A stretch of DNA of 64,000 nucleotides from Chlorocebus sabaeus. Its lineage: Eukaryota; Chordata; Mammalia; Primates; Cercopithecidae. The notes beneath the pieces are model-generated. The model had not been told where the DNA came from and made no database searches. It saw only the letters and a program-made list of their open reading frames with translations. Shown one piece after another: positions 53,613 through 64,000 of the stretch (within the stretch, counting starts at the first letter, position 1; each line of letters starts with the position of its first letter). The translations under genes and the position numbers were made by a program. The stretch covers positions 19,077,766 to 19,141,765 of the forward strand of contig NC_132915.1 of the NCBI RefSeq assembly GCF_047675955.1, in the 5' to 3' direction.

Positions 53613-53989
53613 CTTCCTCCATCAGTCACTCCTCTCCACAAGGTCACAGAAGCAAAAAGCTGCACAAAGACAAAGCAAGTTAGCATCTTATTACCAGCCA
53701 GGACTAGGGCTAGCATGGAGACTGAGGCTGAGATTGGTCTGGCTTGGAGCTGGGTCACAGGCTGGGCTCTCAGATCTTGATGTGGAACTCTAGAGAACTA
53801 GATTCAAATATACAAAGGGCCTTTTCGACTTAGCCTCTATAGCTCTAAACTAATAGAAAACACTAGAAAAGTTTGTTGCACCTCCTTTCCTCCAAAATCG
53901 AAACTTAAATTTCAGACATAGTCCTAGCTAGAGAGAGGCAGGGCTTAATGCCAATTCCCCTCAACACATATATACACAAGCATCTCACA
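53613..53989. other. Unique stretch
   Basis: No repeat or gene recognised. Confidence 0.4.
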
Positions 53990-54034
53990 AACAAACATAC
54001 ACACACATACACACACACATTCACACATATACAC
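53990..54034. repeat. (CA)n/(ACAT)n microsatellite
   Basis: Interrupted acacacatacacacacacat tract, probably length-variable. Confidence 0.9.
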
Positions 54035-54429
54035 CCTTCTGGGGCAACAAATAAACAAGAATTCTCTGGCTTTTATTGCACAGAAGGAAATTGGTATAAG
54101 CAACTGTGTCTGGTCTCTCCCAGTTGGACAGCAATTTCTGGAAGACTTTTGGAAGAACAGGCCCTCTCATTTCCCCAGGCTTCTGGAATGGAGAAAACAG
54201 CTTCTAAGAGTGGGAAATGCAAAGGCAGTCCCTCCTCTAGTGCTGTGAACACTTCAGTGTCCTAGAACTTGGCGGTCACCATCTCTTCCTCCCTGGAGTT
54301 GGAGTGACTGAAGCTAGGTCCTGACTCATCTTCAGAAGTAGAGCAGGGCAGAAGGAGAAGAGAGGACCCCTGAGCTCCTGCCAGAGGCCAGCTCTAAACA
54401 ATAAATGTGAACAACAAACACAGCGGGAG

Positions 54430-54512
54430 TGACCTTGGGTCTACTTATGTGTAAATGACGGTTGGACTCATGGTCTATGAGTTCCTTCTCGCTCTAACGC
54501 TTTATGAGCTGT
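54430..54512 (+). mobile_element. MIR3/MIRc-like fragment, plus strand
   Basis: tacttatgtgtaaatgacgg, ttggactcatggtctatgag, ttccttctcgctctaacgct match the 3' part of this MIR group. Confidence 0.5.
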
Positions 54513-55779
54513 AAGGCCATGAGCTCAGGCACCACATCATATGACTGCCTAAGTACAAACACTATATTTCTATGGCCTGGGCCTGTAGAGAAGCCACCAC
54601 AAGTTCAGTGATTGAACTTCATCAACCTAATTTTATAGCTTGCTCCCATTCAAGAAGTGCCTTCTTTGTACTCCACCCATGTTCACTGAAAACCTTCCAC
54701 CCACCCGGGGAGCTTTCAGATGTGGAACTCTGAGTCAAGTGGAAAGCCACTGTGAAAAATCCGGCTCTCTGGCCCTTGAGGAGTAGAGCATTGTGTTGCT
54801 CAAGGGTACACTGATTCCTGGCACTTCTGATTTGCTGAAAACAATGACCATTTGTTCTGTAATTCTTCATGCTTGTTCTCAGCTCAAATTTCATCTAGAC
54901 GTTTCAAAGTTAGTAAAGCATGTGAAAGGGTGTGTTTTTCACCTGCACACACATTTTTCATGTGCTTTTTGTGATTGGATAACTCAAATATAGCTTTGTT
55001 TTAAACCTTCAGACATGCTGTGATATTAATGGGAGAAGGAAGTTTACAGGAAAGGGAGATATTACCCTCATTTTCGCCTCCATGTGAAAGGGTGGACTTG
55101 AAGGTGGGCTTTATTTTATTAACCCAAATGTGACCCCTGAATGAAAGAGGTTACTCGGAGCATTACAAAGAAAACAGAACTTCAGAAGGAACATCACATA
55201 GATACAATCAACAATGAAATTTCTAACAATCCTAGTCTCCAATGCAAGTGCAGTTTTAGGTTATGCAAAATTTTTCTTTGCAATGAAAAGAAATCAAGAG
55301 CTGGCTGTAATTTCCAACACACCATATTGCAGTGCCGTTATTTAGAAAACTCAACATATGTATATATAATTTTTAAACAAAGATGTTGTTGTTGTTGTTT
55401 TAAGTGTAAAGCCTACAGCAGTTATATTTGTTACAAACATTGGGTCTAATCCAGGGAGTGGGGAAAATTACTTTTTCTGCCACAGGAAGTCTTACCTCCA
55501 TTAGCTCTGGGACATGGTTTTTCAAAATTACAGTTTCTCTCCCTTTGGGCCCCAAGAAAATATGAGGATAGAGAATCGGCTTTGGATCTTTGCTCACATA
55601 AGTCACAACATTTTAGAGCAGAGGATTTTGGAATAATCCTTAGAACCAACTACTTTACCCTTCCATGTAGTATTATTATAAGGTCTAAAAAAGAGAGCAA
55701 ATCAAATAAAATGGGATGACTGTCAGAGGAAGGTGACATTCTTCTATAATGTGTTATTTATTATTGGTAATAAATAACA
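54513..55779. other. Largely unique stretch
   Basis: A (GTT)n run lies at about 55384-55400. 54860-55010 (atgcttgttctcagctcaaa, cacatttttcatgtgctttt) looks possibly constrained. No gene supported. Confidence 0.4.
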
Positions 55780-56165
55780 ATCAGTGAATACTTACTATAT
55801 GTAAGTCCCAGATGTAGGCACCCTTATGCATGTTAATTCATTTTTTTAAGAGTTGGGGTCTTGCTCTGTCACCCAGGCTGATGTGCAGTTTCACAGTCAT
55901 AGCTCACTGTAGCCTCAAGCTCCCAGGCTCAAGAGATCCTCCCATCTCAGCCACTGGAGTAGCCAGGACTGCAGTCATGAGCCACTGTGCCTGGTAACTC
56001 ATTTAATCCATCCAACAACCTTCTGAGGCTAAGTGCTATTATTACACTCATTTTACATATGAGGAAACTGAAGTCTAGTGAGATTCAGTGACTTTCATGG
56101 CAAGTGAGAACACTAGAATTCAAACCTGCACAATGTGGTTCCACATTTTTAACCACCGTGTTTTT
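55780..56165 (-). mobile_element. MIR SINE, minus strand, split by an Alu monomer
   Basis: The left part (55780-55841) carries the antisense MIR tail. The right part (55995-56165) continues catttaatccatccaacaac, ttctgaggctaagtgctatt, cattttacatatgaggaaac, gcaagtgagaacactagaat, then tcaaacctgcacaatg. Confidence 0.8.
55842..55994 (-). mobile_element. FRAM-like Alu monomer, minus strand, inside a MIR
   Basis: gagttggggtcttgctctgt, cacccaggctgatgtgcagt, catagctcactgtagcctca, then a short end gccactgtgcctgg. One arm only, about 153 bp. Flanks aattcattt and aactcattt (8 of 9) are a target duplication within the MIR. Confidence 0.85.
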
Positions 56166-56184
56166 AAATTGTGTACTCACTGTG

Positions 56185-56385
56185 TGCAATGCTAAGGCTT
56201 TGCTAGATGTTTCAAATTTATTGTCTCATTTAATCACCATAGCACTGTAGATTTCCACACCCCAATTTACAGATGACCAAATACAGATCAAAGAGACCAA
56301 GTAACTAGACAAGGGGCACACAGTAGGCAAGTAGCACAACCAGGATTTGAACTGAGGCCTACCAGGTCTCAAAGTTTATATGAAG
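56185..56385 (-). mobile_element. MIR SINE, minus strand
   Basis: ttgtctcatttaatcaccat, ccccaatttacagatgacca, ggcacacagtaggcaagtag, aaccaggatttgaactgagg are in antisense MIR order. Adjacent to the previous MIR but separate. Confidence 0.8.
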
Positions 56386-56932
<547 letters not shown>

Positions 56933-57791
56933 TATAATGACCCAATTTAATGTAACTCCTGAATGAAAGTAGGCCCACCCTATTTGCTTAGGTCATCTGG
57001 AGAAGCCATTCCAGAGAATCTGTGAGCCTCTCTTATGCATCCAGGGGTGAAAATGGAAACAGAGTACAAAATCTGACTAACACTTTATCAACCAAACAAG
57101 CTTAGCTGAGCTTTTCAAAATAAACTTAGTAGTTTTGAGAAATAAGAAGAGTTACTTACATATGAAGAGCTCTAAGGCAAATGGAAACTGGAAGAAATAA
57201 TGGGAAGGAAGGAACCAGGGGGTCCTACCAATTTGATTACAGAGACCCTATTCTTCATTAATTTCTACATGTGGTCCCACAAGTGTGAGCAGAATGAGGA
57301 AACTCTGCCTGTGTGGATGAGCGCTGGTCTTTCTGGCTTCCAGGTGCGAGTCGAAGGGTGAAAAGGGAGTAAAAAACTTACATATCTGTCCAGATGACTG
57401 ATGGTGGGGGAAAATCCCATTTTTCACAAATTATGGGCCGTTTTTTTTTTACTGCTAGTAATGCACAGAAGATTAAAGTGAAGTCTATATTTCACAAATG
57501 GGAGGACCAAATGATTTAAAACCTTTGTTATAATGACCTACTTCGAAGTGAAGAATCAATTTCTTTTACAGCAAGAACCTGTTAATTTAGGAAAAGGGAA
57601 AGAGGGAGGAAGCACCTGAATGGAGCATAAGAGAAAAAGAGGAAAAGGTGGGGAGAGAAAATAGCTAAGGAGGTCAGGTAGAGTTTTTCTGATTCTATTT
57701 TTATATGTCAAGCAATGTAGAGGTCATTTTGCATAGTGAAGAGAGGATGAACTTTGGATTCTGTTTTTAACTCCATCTGCCCCTTAGAACC
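56933..57791. other. Unique stretch
   Basis: No assignable repeat or gene. A T10 run at about 57441-57450. Confidence 0.4.
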
Positions 57792-58269
57792 CCCAATGGC
57801 TGCTGTAACAATTTAGTGACTTAAGACAACCAAATATATTATGCTACAGTCAGAAGGCTGATGCAGGTCTCCCAGAGCTGAAATCAAGGTGTCAGCATGG
57901 CCGTGCTCCTTGTTAAGGCTCTGGGGAAGAAACTGTTTCCTTGCTTTTCCAGCTTCTTGAGGTTGCCCATATTCCTCGACTCATGGCCTGTTTTTTTCAT
58001 CCACAAAGCCAAGCCAGCAACGGCCAGTGGAGTTTCTTCACATCACATTCCTTTGACATTGACTCTCTTCCTCCCTCCTGCTTCCACTTTTTAAGGACCC
58101 TTGTGATTACATTAGGCTCACCTAGATGAGCCAGGATCATCTCCCACTTTTTGAGGTCAGCTGATTCCTCCTTAATTCCATCTGCAAACTGCCCAACATA
58201 TTCACAGGTTCTACAGCTTAGGACACAGACATCTTTGGGGGAGCAGGAGGCATTTTTCTGCCTATCACA
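57792..58269 (-). mobile_element. MLT1-family LTR, minus strand
   Basis: ccaatggctgctgtaacaat, gaaatcaaggtgtcagcatg, ttccttgcttttccagcttc, cccttgtgattacattaggc, ccaggatcatctcccac, caacatattcacaggttct, gacatctttgggggag, and the end tctgcctatcaca. Solo LTR, same general type as the MLT1 at 333-1201. Confidence 0.85.
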
Positions 58270-58284
58270 GGGGCTGAGGGACCC

Positions 58285-58445
58285 TGGCAACTTACTTAGC
58301 TACTGACTCTCAGTTTCCTCATCTATCAAATGAGAATAAACACTTGCCTCAGGATTTCTGCAAAAATTAAATGATATTACATCAGTAACTCATCTGTAAG
58401 AGTGGGCCTTTGGTAAACAGTGCCTATCATTATCTTTGTTAACTC
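58285..58445 (+). mobile_element. MIR SINE 3' half, plus strand
   Basis: actctcagtttcctcatcta, tcaaatgagaataaacactt, gcctcaggatttctgcaaaa, attaaatgatattacatcag. Confidence 0.7.
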
Positions 58446-58448
58446 TCA

Positions 58449-58640
58449 TTAGTCAGTTTTCACACTGCTATAAAGATACTACTCGAGTCTGGGTAATTTA
58501 TAAAGCAAAGAGGCTTAATGGACTCACAGTTCTGCATGGCTAGTGAGTCTTCAGGAAACTTACAATCATGTTGGAAGACAAAGGAGTAGCAAGGCGTGTC
58601 CTACATGGCACAGGTGAGACAAAGAGTGCAGGGGAAATGC
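58449..58640 (-). mobile_element. MST/THE1-family LTR fragment, minus strand
   Basis: ttagtcagttttcacactgc, gagtctgggtaatttataaa, gaggcttaatggactcacag, ttctgcatggctagtgagtc, gtgcaggggaaatgccag. The part beyond about 58640 is deleted or unrecognisable, so it is truncated. Confidence 0.8.
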
Positions 58641-59037
58641 CAGGCACAATTAGAGAATTGCCAAGCAAGGGTACCTTGCTCCTTTCAGTATTACAGGATT
58701 ACAGCGATCAAATATTGCCTAATTATTATCCAAATATTCTGAGCAAGCTCTTCTTCAGTGAAGCTAAGCATTGCTGGAAGTGCTGCCAGGTACCCACCAA
58801 TTAACTACATCTTTTACTTCACAGCTGCTGAGATAGTAGGAAATTCAAGGCAGTTGTTCCCAGTAGCTAGCCAGGTATAAGATTCCACTGAAGATGAAGA
58901 GAGAGCATTTGGAGGCACAGCTAAGCTACAATTCATCTAAGATGAGAAGTGAGATGTTTCTTCATGGTTACCGTAAAGTTGGTCACCTCTAACAAGCATT
59001 GCCAGATCAAATTATTCTGTTCTCTACAAGCATAAAA
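58641..59037. other. Unique stretch
   Basis: No repeat or gene recognised. Confidence 0.35.
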
Positions 59038-59096
59038 TATTAGGTTGATGCAAAAGTAATTGTGGATTTTGCCATTATTTTAGCACCAACCTAATA
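59038..59096. mobile_element. MADE1 mariner MITE with internal deletion
   Basis: A 55 bp body (59040-59094), ttaggttgatgcaaaagtaa ... agcaccaacctaa, flanked by TA on both sides. The terminal inverted repeats survive but most of the right arm is deleted, compared with about 80 bp for intact MADE1. MADE1 copies are the known source of the miR-548 family. This copy cannot form the long hairpin because its second arm is missing. Confidence 0.92.
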
Positions 59097-60614
59097 CTAG
59101 GACCAGTCACTGCAGACACAAGCCACAGAGCTCTAGGGATCTTAACTCTCTACAGCTTCTCCATGGTCTGGGGAGACCTTGTCCTGCTATCTCTAACCAC
59201 AGAGACTTTATATTGGGGCAGCAGCCTTCCTGTCACACTTCACTTTTTGTTGGGGTAGAATAAATTTTCAGCCATAGTTATAAATGATGAAACAGAGCAG
59301 AACTTGGACTTAAATTGCATCTTCTGATTCTGTGGCTTTTCCCTACCACAGCAGGATGCCCCTTTAAATTAAGAAACCACAGAGAGAGAGAGAGGAAGAA
59401 AGCAAGCAGTGGCTGCCAGAATACGCTCAGGCTAGTATGCTACAGTATTTGAAACAATATGGATGCTGCTTTTAAGTATGTGATGCTGCTTAACTTTTAC
59501 AAGAAAAACATCTTTGTTAAGTGTTCATAATTCATGGACAGTTTGTTCTCTCAGACAAAACAAACTCTCCAAAAGTATCTGTGCCCTGACCTTGCCCTTT
59601 TGCTCATTCTGGAAGGTTCAGGGAATAGCATTACTCCATAGAGGTTGCATTCAGTATCTTGGGAATCAGAAAACTTCCAAGAGTGGCACCGGCAGTAATG
59701 GGTGGAGACAGAGACCTCCAGCCAAACACTCTAACACATACTCCCTCAGGCAGCTGAGGCTGCAGCCAGAAGAAGGAGAGGCAAGATTCAAGGGTGAAAA
59801 GAGGCGTTCTTGGCCAACCATTCGTGCATCAAAGGACAAGTAACTATCTCCCTCGACACATGCATGGAAAAAATGGAGCAGGCAGAAAACAATAAATTAT
59901 CAAAATGGCAGCTCTATGTAATCACCAAGAGAACTAATTGGGTTACAGAAAGAAAACACACACACACACACACGCACACACACATTCATAGAGACAGAGT
60001 CCTGTGAAATACAACCTAATGCTTCCTTATGAATTTTCATACTCCTCTGTGATCCATCACAGCAGATATTACATCCCAAACTATCATCCATCATGAACAC
60101 CACAAGCCAGCAGGGAAGCACAGCACCAAGGGGACTCGTGACCTCTGCTCCCTGAAGTGCCTCCCCCACCTCCTGCAACCTATAACTTGGGAACTCACTA
60201 AGGAACAAAGTGCTAAGGCAGCAGGCATTTAGTGGCACCTAGGCTTGCATGACAGTGGCAGTGCCAGGGCATTCTCCTGTTTGCTGGGGAATTCATTTGC
60301 ACCACACATGCGAAGCCAGGGTGTAGAGCATCTCCTCAGCAGGAGACTTCTACTAAACAAAGGTTTGCCTCCTGTGCAAGATGCTTTCACACCTCAGAGG
60401 CCCTGATAATCTTCAAGCTCCAGATTTTTCCACTGAGGCTTCACTCAATGAAGTAGGCAATGTCTTTTTGTTTTAAGAAATTCTAATGTAAGACTCCAAT
60501 GCTTTCATGGGATCCTTCCCTAGCATATCAACCTAGGGACCCAGGAAAAGCAGTGGGGAAAAGTAAACAAAGAAGAAGAATGGGAGGAAACATTGAAAGA
60601 GAGACTGAATATGA
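59097..60614. other. Unique stretch with a CA microsatellite
   Basis: (CA)n at 59956-59984, with one CG interruption. (GA)n at about 59380-59395. No recognised transposon. ORFs of up to 112 codons lack domains and one reads through the CA repeat. Confidence 0.4.
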
Positions 60615-60775
60615 CAGGTACCTACATATACATCATCTCATCTTTGCAACTACCGTAACAAGAGAACTTCATTTATTCTCATTCCAATTTTAGTATATGT
60701 GCTGCCAAAGCAAGCATAGAACTTTATTCTCATTTTGCAAAGGAAAGACCTGAGACTCAGAGAAGTTACTGAGTT
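60615..60775 (-). mobile_element. Diverged MIR, minus strand
   Basis: gtacctacatatacatcatc, catctttgcaactaccgt, then ttctcattttgcaaaggaaa, gagactcagagaagttactg. Order fits antisense MIR but the middle is disturbed. Confidence 0.55.
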
Positions 60776-61695
60776 TTCCTATGTAGAAAGATTATTTTGT
60801 GTTTTATTTTCTCAGAAGGCTGGTAAAGCTAAGGACAATAGGCTGTGGGTACACCACCTTGTTCTCAAGAAGAGTTGCTAGACCTATTCCTGAAGGTTTT
60901 GCTAAGAGGTGGCCACACCTGTGCTGGGATCCCACTATCCCATTCAGCCTGCATAAGCAGAGTCTGAGGCTTATTTAGAAGGAGAACAGGTGCAAGAGTC
61001 ATCCACCCAACTGGGATTTCTACAGGATGAGGGAACTGAGTTTCTAGTCCTTGGTTGGAGGCTTGTCAAGTCAAAGAAACTCATCAGTCTGCCCTGGTGC
61101 AGTCACGCACATGAATAGGATGCATTTCGAGAATGTTAGGAAAGGCTAGATATTTCTTCCTTAGAGTATGTGGGCTTACCAAACCTCAGTGTTGTTGCTG
61201 CCTCGAGCCCAGAAATTCATACACTTCTGAATTAAGTAGTAGTAGAGGACAAGTTCCAGCTTGTCCTCCTAGCACGTGGCATGGCCAGGATATGTGGCCT
61301 CTCTTGGGCCCAGTACAGACTGAGAAGGGTACTTGGTCTTATTTGTCCTTGTGGAACTCAAAAGAGCTTCCTGCCAGGGCAAGATGACCTTAGCACTAAG
61401 AGGCTGTGGGGTAGCCCACCACAGGCAAGACTTGAGGAGGGATTTAAGAGAACAGCAGAACAGCATGAGGATTTTGTATACCACAGGAGTCCCTGTGGGG
61501 TACCTCTGAAGGACCAACGGATGGCGTGGAGGGCCTGAGAGTTGCCCATGGTGGCAAAGGAAAACTGCAAATAGCACCAGCTAGCTAGAGACTTTTGCCT
61601 CTTTTTGTCTGCACTTTGCTCCCCCTGCCCCAACTCTAGAGGGCCCAGAATATAGGGAGGTATAAAGAACAAAGAATGTAGAGAATATAGGAAAC
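60776..61695. other. Unique stretch
   Basis: No assignable repeat. A 133-codon minus ORF (61358-61759) runs into the adjacent MST LTR and is not credible as a gene. Confidence 0.4.
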
Positions 61696-62064
61696 CATGC
61701 TGATATGGTTTGTCTCTGTTTCCCCACCTAAATCTCATCTCAAATTGTAATCCCCTCATGTCGAGGGAGGGACCTGGTGAGAAGTGACTGGATCACGGGA
61801 GCAGTTTTCCCCATGCTGTTCTAGTGATAGTGAGTGAGTTTTCATAAGACCTGATGGTTTTATAAGGGGCTCTTCCCACTACGCATGCTCTCTCACCTGC
61901 CACCATGTAAGATGTGCCTGCTTCCCCTACTGTCATGATTGTAAGTTTCCTGAGGCCTCCCCCCAGCCAAGTGGAACTGTGAGTCAATTAAACCTCTTTG
62001 CTTTATAAATTACCCAGTCTCAGGTATTTCTTTATAGAGTGTGAGAACAGACTAATACAAATGC
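61696..62064 (+). mobile_element. MST-family solo LTR, plus strand
   Basis: Body 61701-62059, from tgatatggtttgtctctgtt to gagaacagactaataca. Has cacctaaatctcatctcaaa, gatggttttataaggggctc, ccaccatgtaagatgtgcct, and gtaagtttcctgaggcctcc, the last favouring MST over THE1. Flanking catgc and aatgc (4 of 5) are a plausible 5 bp duplication. Confidence 0.9.
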
Positions 62065-62335
62065 CTTCCTCCTCACTACAGGGCTATGCTGAGCCAGGGC
62101 TGTTAGGGATGGGGAGAAAGGATGGGGAGGAAGAAGAAAGCTTCCAGTTATAAGTGAGCTTCAAGTGTTAGAATGGACTGAACTAAAAAATTTTAATGGC
62201 TAAAAATGAGCTTTAATTATCAACATAAATTGATTACTGAATAGTTGTCAACAACTGAAAAGTTTTGGGATCCTAGGGTAGGAAAGTGGGGTTCATCGTA
62301 GCTTGAATGAAGGTGGTATTGTAAGAAAAAAAAAA
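62065..62335. other. Unique spacer
   Basis: Nothing recognised. Confidence 0.4.
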
Positions 62336-62627
62336 TTTTTTTTGAGACAGAGTCTCACTCTGTTGCCCAGCCTGGAGTGCAGTGGCACAATCTCTGCTCA
62401 ATGAAACCTCTACCTCCTGGGCTCAAGTGATTCTCCTGTATCAGCCTCCCAAGTAGCTGGGATTACAGGCGCTTGCCACCATGCCTGGCTAATTTTTGTA
62501 TTTTTAGTAGAGACGGGGTTTCACCATGTTGGCCAGGCTCGTCTTGAACTCCTGACCTCAAGGGATCTGTCCACCTCAGCCTCCCAAAGTGCTGGGATTA
62601 CACTCATGAGCCACCACACTCAGCTGG
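62336..62627 (-). mobile_element. AluS-type element, minus strand
   Basis: Short T tail, then gagacagagtctcactctgt to gagccaccacactcagctgg. Flanks share agaaaaattt. Moderately diverged. Confidence 0.93.
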
Positions 62628-64000
62628 GAGAAAAATTTTAGAACAGTATTTTCCAACTTGGACCCTCTCAAAGTCTGCTAAGCTAATAGGTTAATCACAC
62701 TGAATATCACAGATGTTTGCAAAGTCAGCATTTGAACTTTATTCTCCAACTGCAAAGGCAGAGGATCATTCTTGTGCTATGGGGATAGAAATCGAAGTCA
62801 GTTGAGGTTGTAAAACTTAGAGTTAAACAGATGTCTTGGAATCACTTTTCTTTGTGGTTATCAGCAGCAGCATAAATCTGCTTCTTACAGGAATTAGATT
62901 TGTTTAGGAATCTCAATAGGAGTCTACAGTGCAAATAAGTCCAGTTCCATATAATTTTGTCCACTATTGTGTCAAAGTTGGTAGCAGGAGAACACACTGA
63001 CTGACCAACTTAGTGGAAGAGACCAAGAAGTACGTACTGACAAAGACTCCCTCTTTTACCAAACTTGCTAGGTTCCTCTGAGCCCTCCGGACTAAGCCTC
63101 CACCTCTGCCTGTGTTTAGCAATTCTTCTAAGTCAGTTTGGCAAAAATCCCCCTACCCGTGGCAGCTCCTCTTAGTAATTTTCCATAGACTGAGCCCTTC
63201 ACTCTGCTTCTAAGGCCCCAGCTATCTTTGCTGTGTTCAGAGTTGAGCTCAGTCACTCTCGTTTGCAGTAGTCTTCCCTGCACTGTCACAGGCTTGAAGA
63301 AAATGCATCTCACCATCTTTAACAAGTGTCCAGTGAATAAGTTTTCTTTAACTGTTCCAACTCCAGTTACCTTACTGACTGGAACAGTGTCGAAAGGTAA
63401 CAAGAACAGCTGCCTCTATTTCTTGTGTCCGTGGTTTTGTCAAGGCTGTTTTATTCTACTTTTGTCAAGTACATTTTTAATTTTCTCATTCTTTTTGGTT
63501 GTTTGAATTAAAGGAAAAAAGGGAAAAGATTTGAAAAAAAAAATTCTTTTAAAACATTACAAAGGGACTGAGGGAAAGGACAAATTAGTATGCATGACAA
63601 AGAAAGGCTCTGCATTAAAGGCTGAGGAGGAAGGGAAAGGGAAGGGCTGGGAGGGGGAGAAGAGAAATGAAGCAGGTTTAGCCAAGTCAGGCTTATGTAC
63701 TAAATGTTATAGCTTTATAAATTCCCAGAAGTGCAAAAAAGATCTTAGTGTATATAATGCTTTAAAAAGTCACAGAAGGAAAAAGGAAATGAATTCAACT
63801 CACTTGCTTTTGGGGCTGCCTTTTAAAAAAAAAAAAAAAAAAAAAAAGAGGCAGATAAATGCTGCTAACAGAGCTCTTTGCAATGTTTCAAAATGAATAA
63901 ATAAAACCTTCCCTGCCAACTTTTTTTTATTATTATGTCTGTCTCTGACTTTTTAAATGCTTTCCTTAAAAATGTTTTCATGCTTCCTTTTCCCTGAACG
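62628..64000. other. Unique stretch to the window end
   Basis: No transposon recognised. A23 at 63825-63847 and A-rich 63530-63545. A 121-codon ORF (63531-63896) is lysine-rich because it reads through A-rich DNA and is not credible. The 3' side (gataaatgctgctaacagag, ctctttgcaatgtttcaaaa) may be constrained. Confidence 0.4.

Noticed and set aside
60705..60725. gtgctgccaaagcaagcata, faintly like the start of U6 snRNA
   Set aside because: The match is too short and the rest of U6 is absent.
61358..61759. 133-codon minus-strand ORF
   Set aside because: Crosses from unique DNA into the MST LTR with no domain.
63531..63896. 121-codon lysine-rich ORF
   Set aside because: Product of A-rich DNA including an A23 run. 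No recognisable protein.

Overview
This window is nuclear DNA of a catarrhine primate, most likely human. The evidence is about a dozen Alu elements (AluJ, AluS and AluY types), primate and older L1 fragments, many MaLR LTRs of the THE1/MST/MLT1 series, MIR, L2 and L3/CR1 fossils, hAT and mariner MITEs, general CpG depletion and AT-rich spacer. I found no protein-coding exon, tRNA, rRNA, snRNA, CRISPR array, operon or microbial feature. The open reading frames present are short. They are either repeat-derived (antisense Alu, L1 ORF2 remnant, LTR) or chance, so none is called as a gene. Gene symbols are left empty because the sequence alone does not tell me the locus. The window fits an intergenic region or a long intron.

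Layout. 0-5.4 kb: an MLT1 LTR split by a THE1/MST LTR, an old L1 3' end, a roughly 1 kb non-repetitive CpG-retaining block (2.78-3.78 kb), MER5A, and a 5'-truncated L1 with a perfect 15 bp target duplication. 5.4-11.3 kb: mostly unique DNA with two Alus, a MIR and one copy of an ancient repeat that recurs at 17.9 kb. 11.3-22.8 kb: fossil-rich, with two L2 fragments, an MLT1 LTR plus MaLR interior, an L3/CR1 LINE, another MLT1 LTR and a 2.4 kb antisense L1M ORF2 region. 22.8-31.5 kb: AT-rich unique DNA, two abutting hAT elements, an AluY, a CpG-bearing block and a 16 bp CACGTG-centred palindrome. 31.7-32.4 kb: a solo ERV1-type LTR inside an L2, with exact 4 bp target duplication and three identically spaced inverted CCAAT modules. 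33-46 kb: a short L1 3' end, L2 and MIR fossils, a pyrimidine tract, four Alus and unique DNA. 46.7-47.5 kb: MLT1A nested in an older MLT1. 49-64 kb: Alus and Alu monomers, MIRs, two more MaLR LTRs and a solo MST LTR, and a deleted MADE1.

Nothing here acts as a multi-gene system. The points of interest are (1) non-repetitive blocks that could be conserved cis-regulatory elements, (2) the LTR with its CCAAT-module promoter, (3) nested insertions that give a relative chronology, and (4) a few small duplications, palindromes and damaged elements. Repeat family names come from recalled consensus features and were not run through RepeatMasker. Subfamily names are tentative, and boundaries without target duplications are good to about 10-30 bases.
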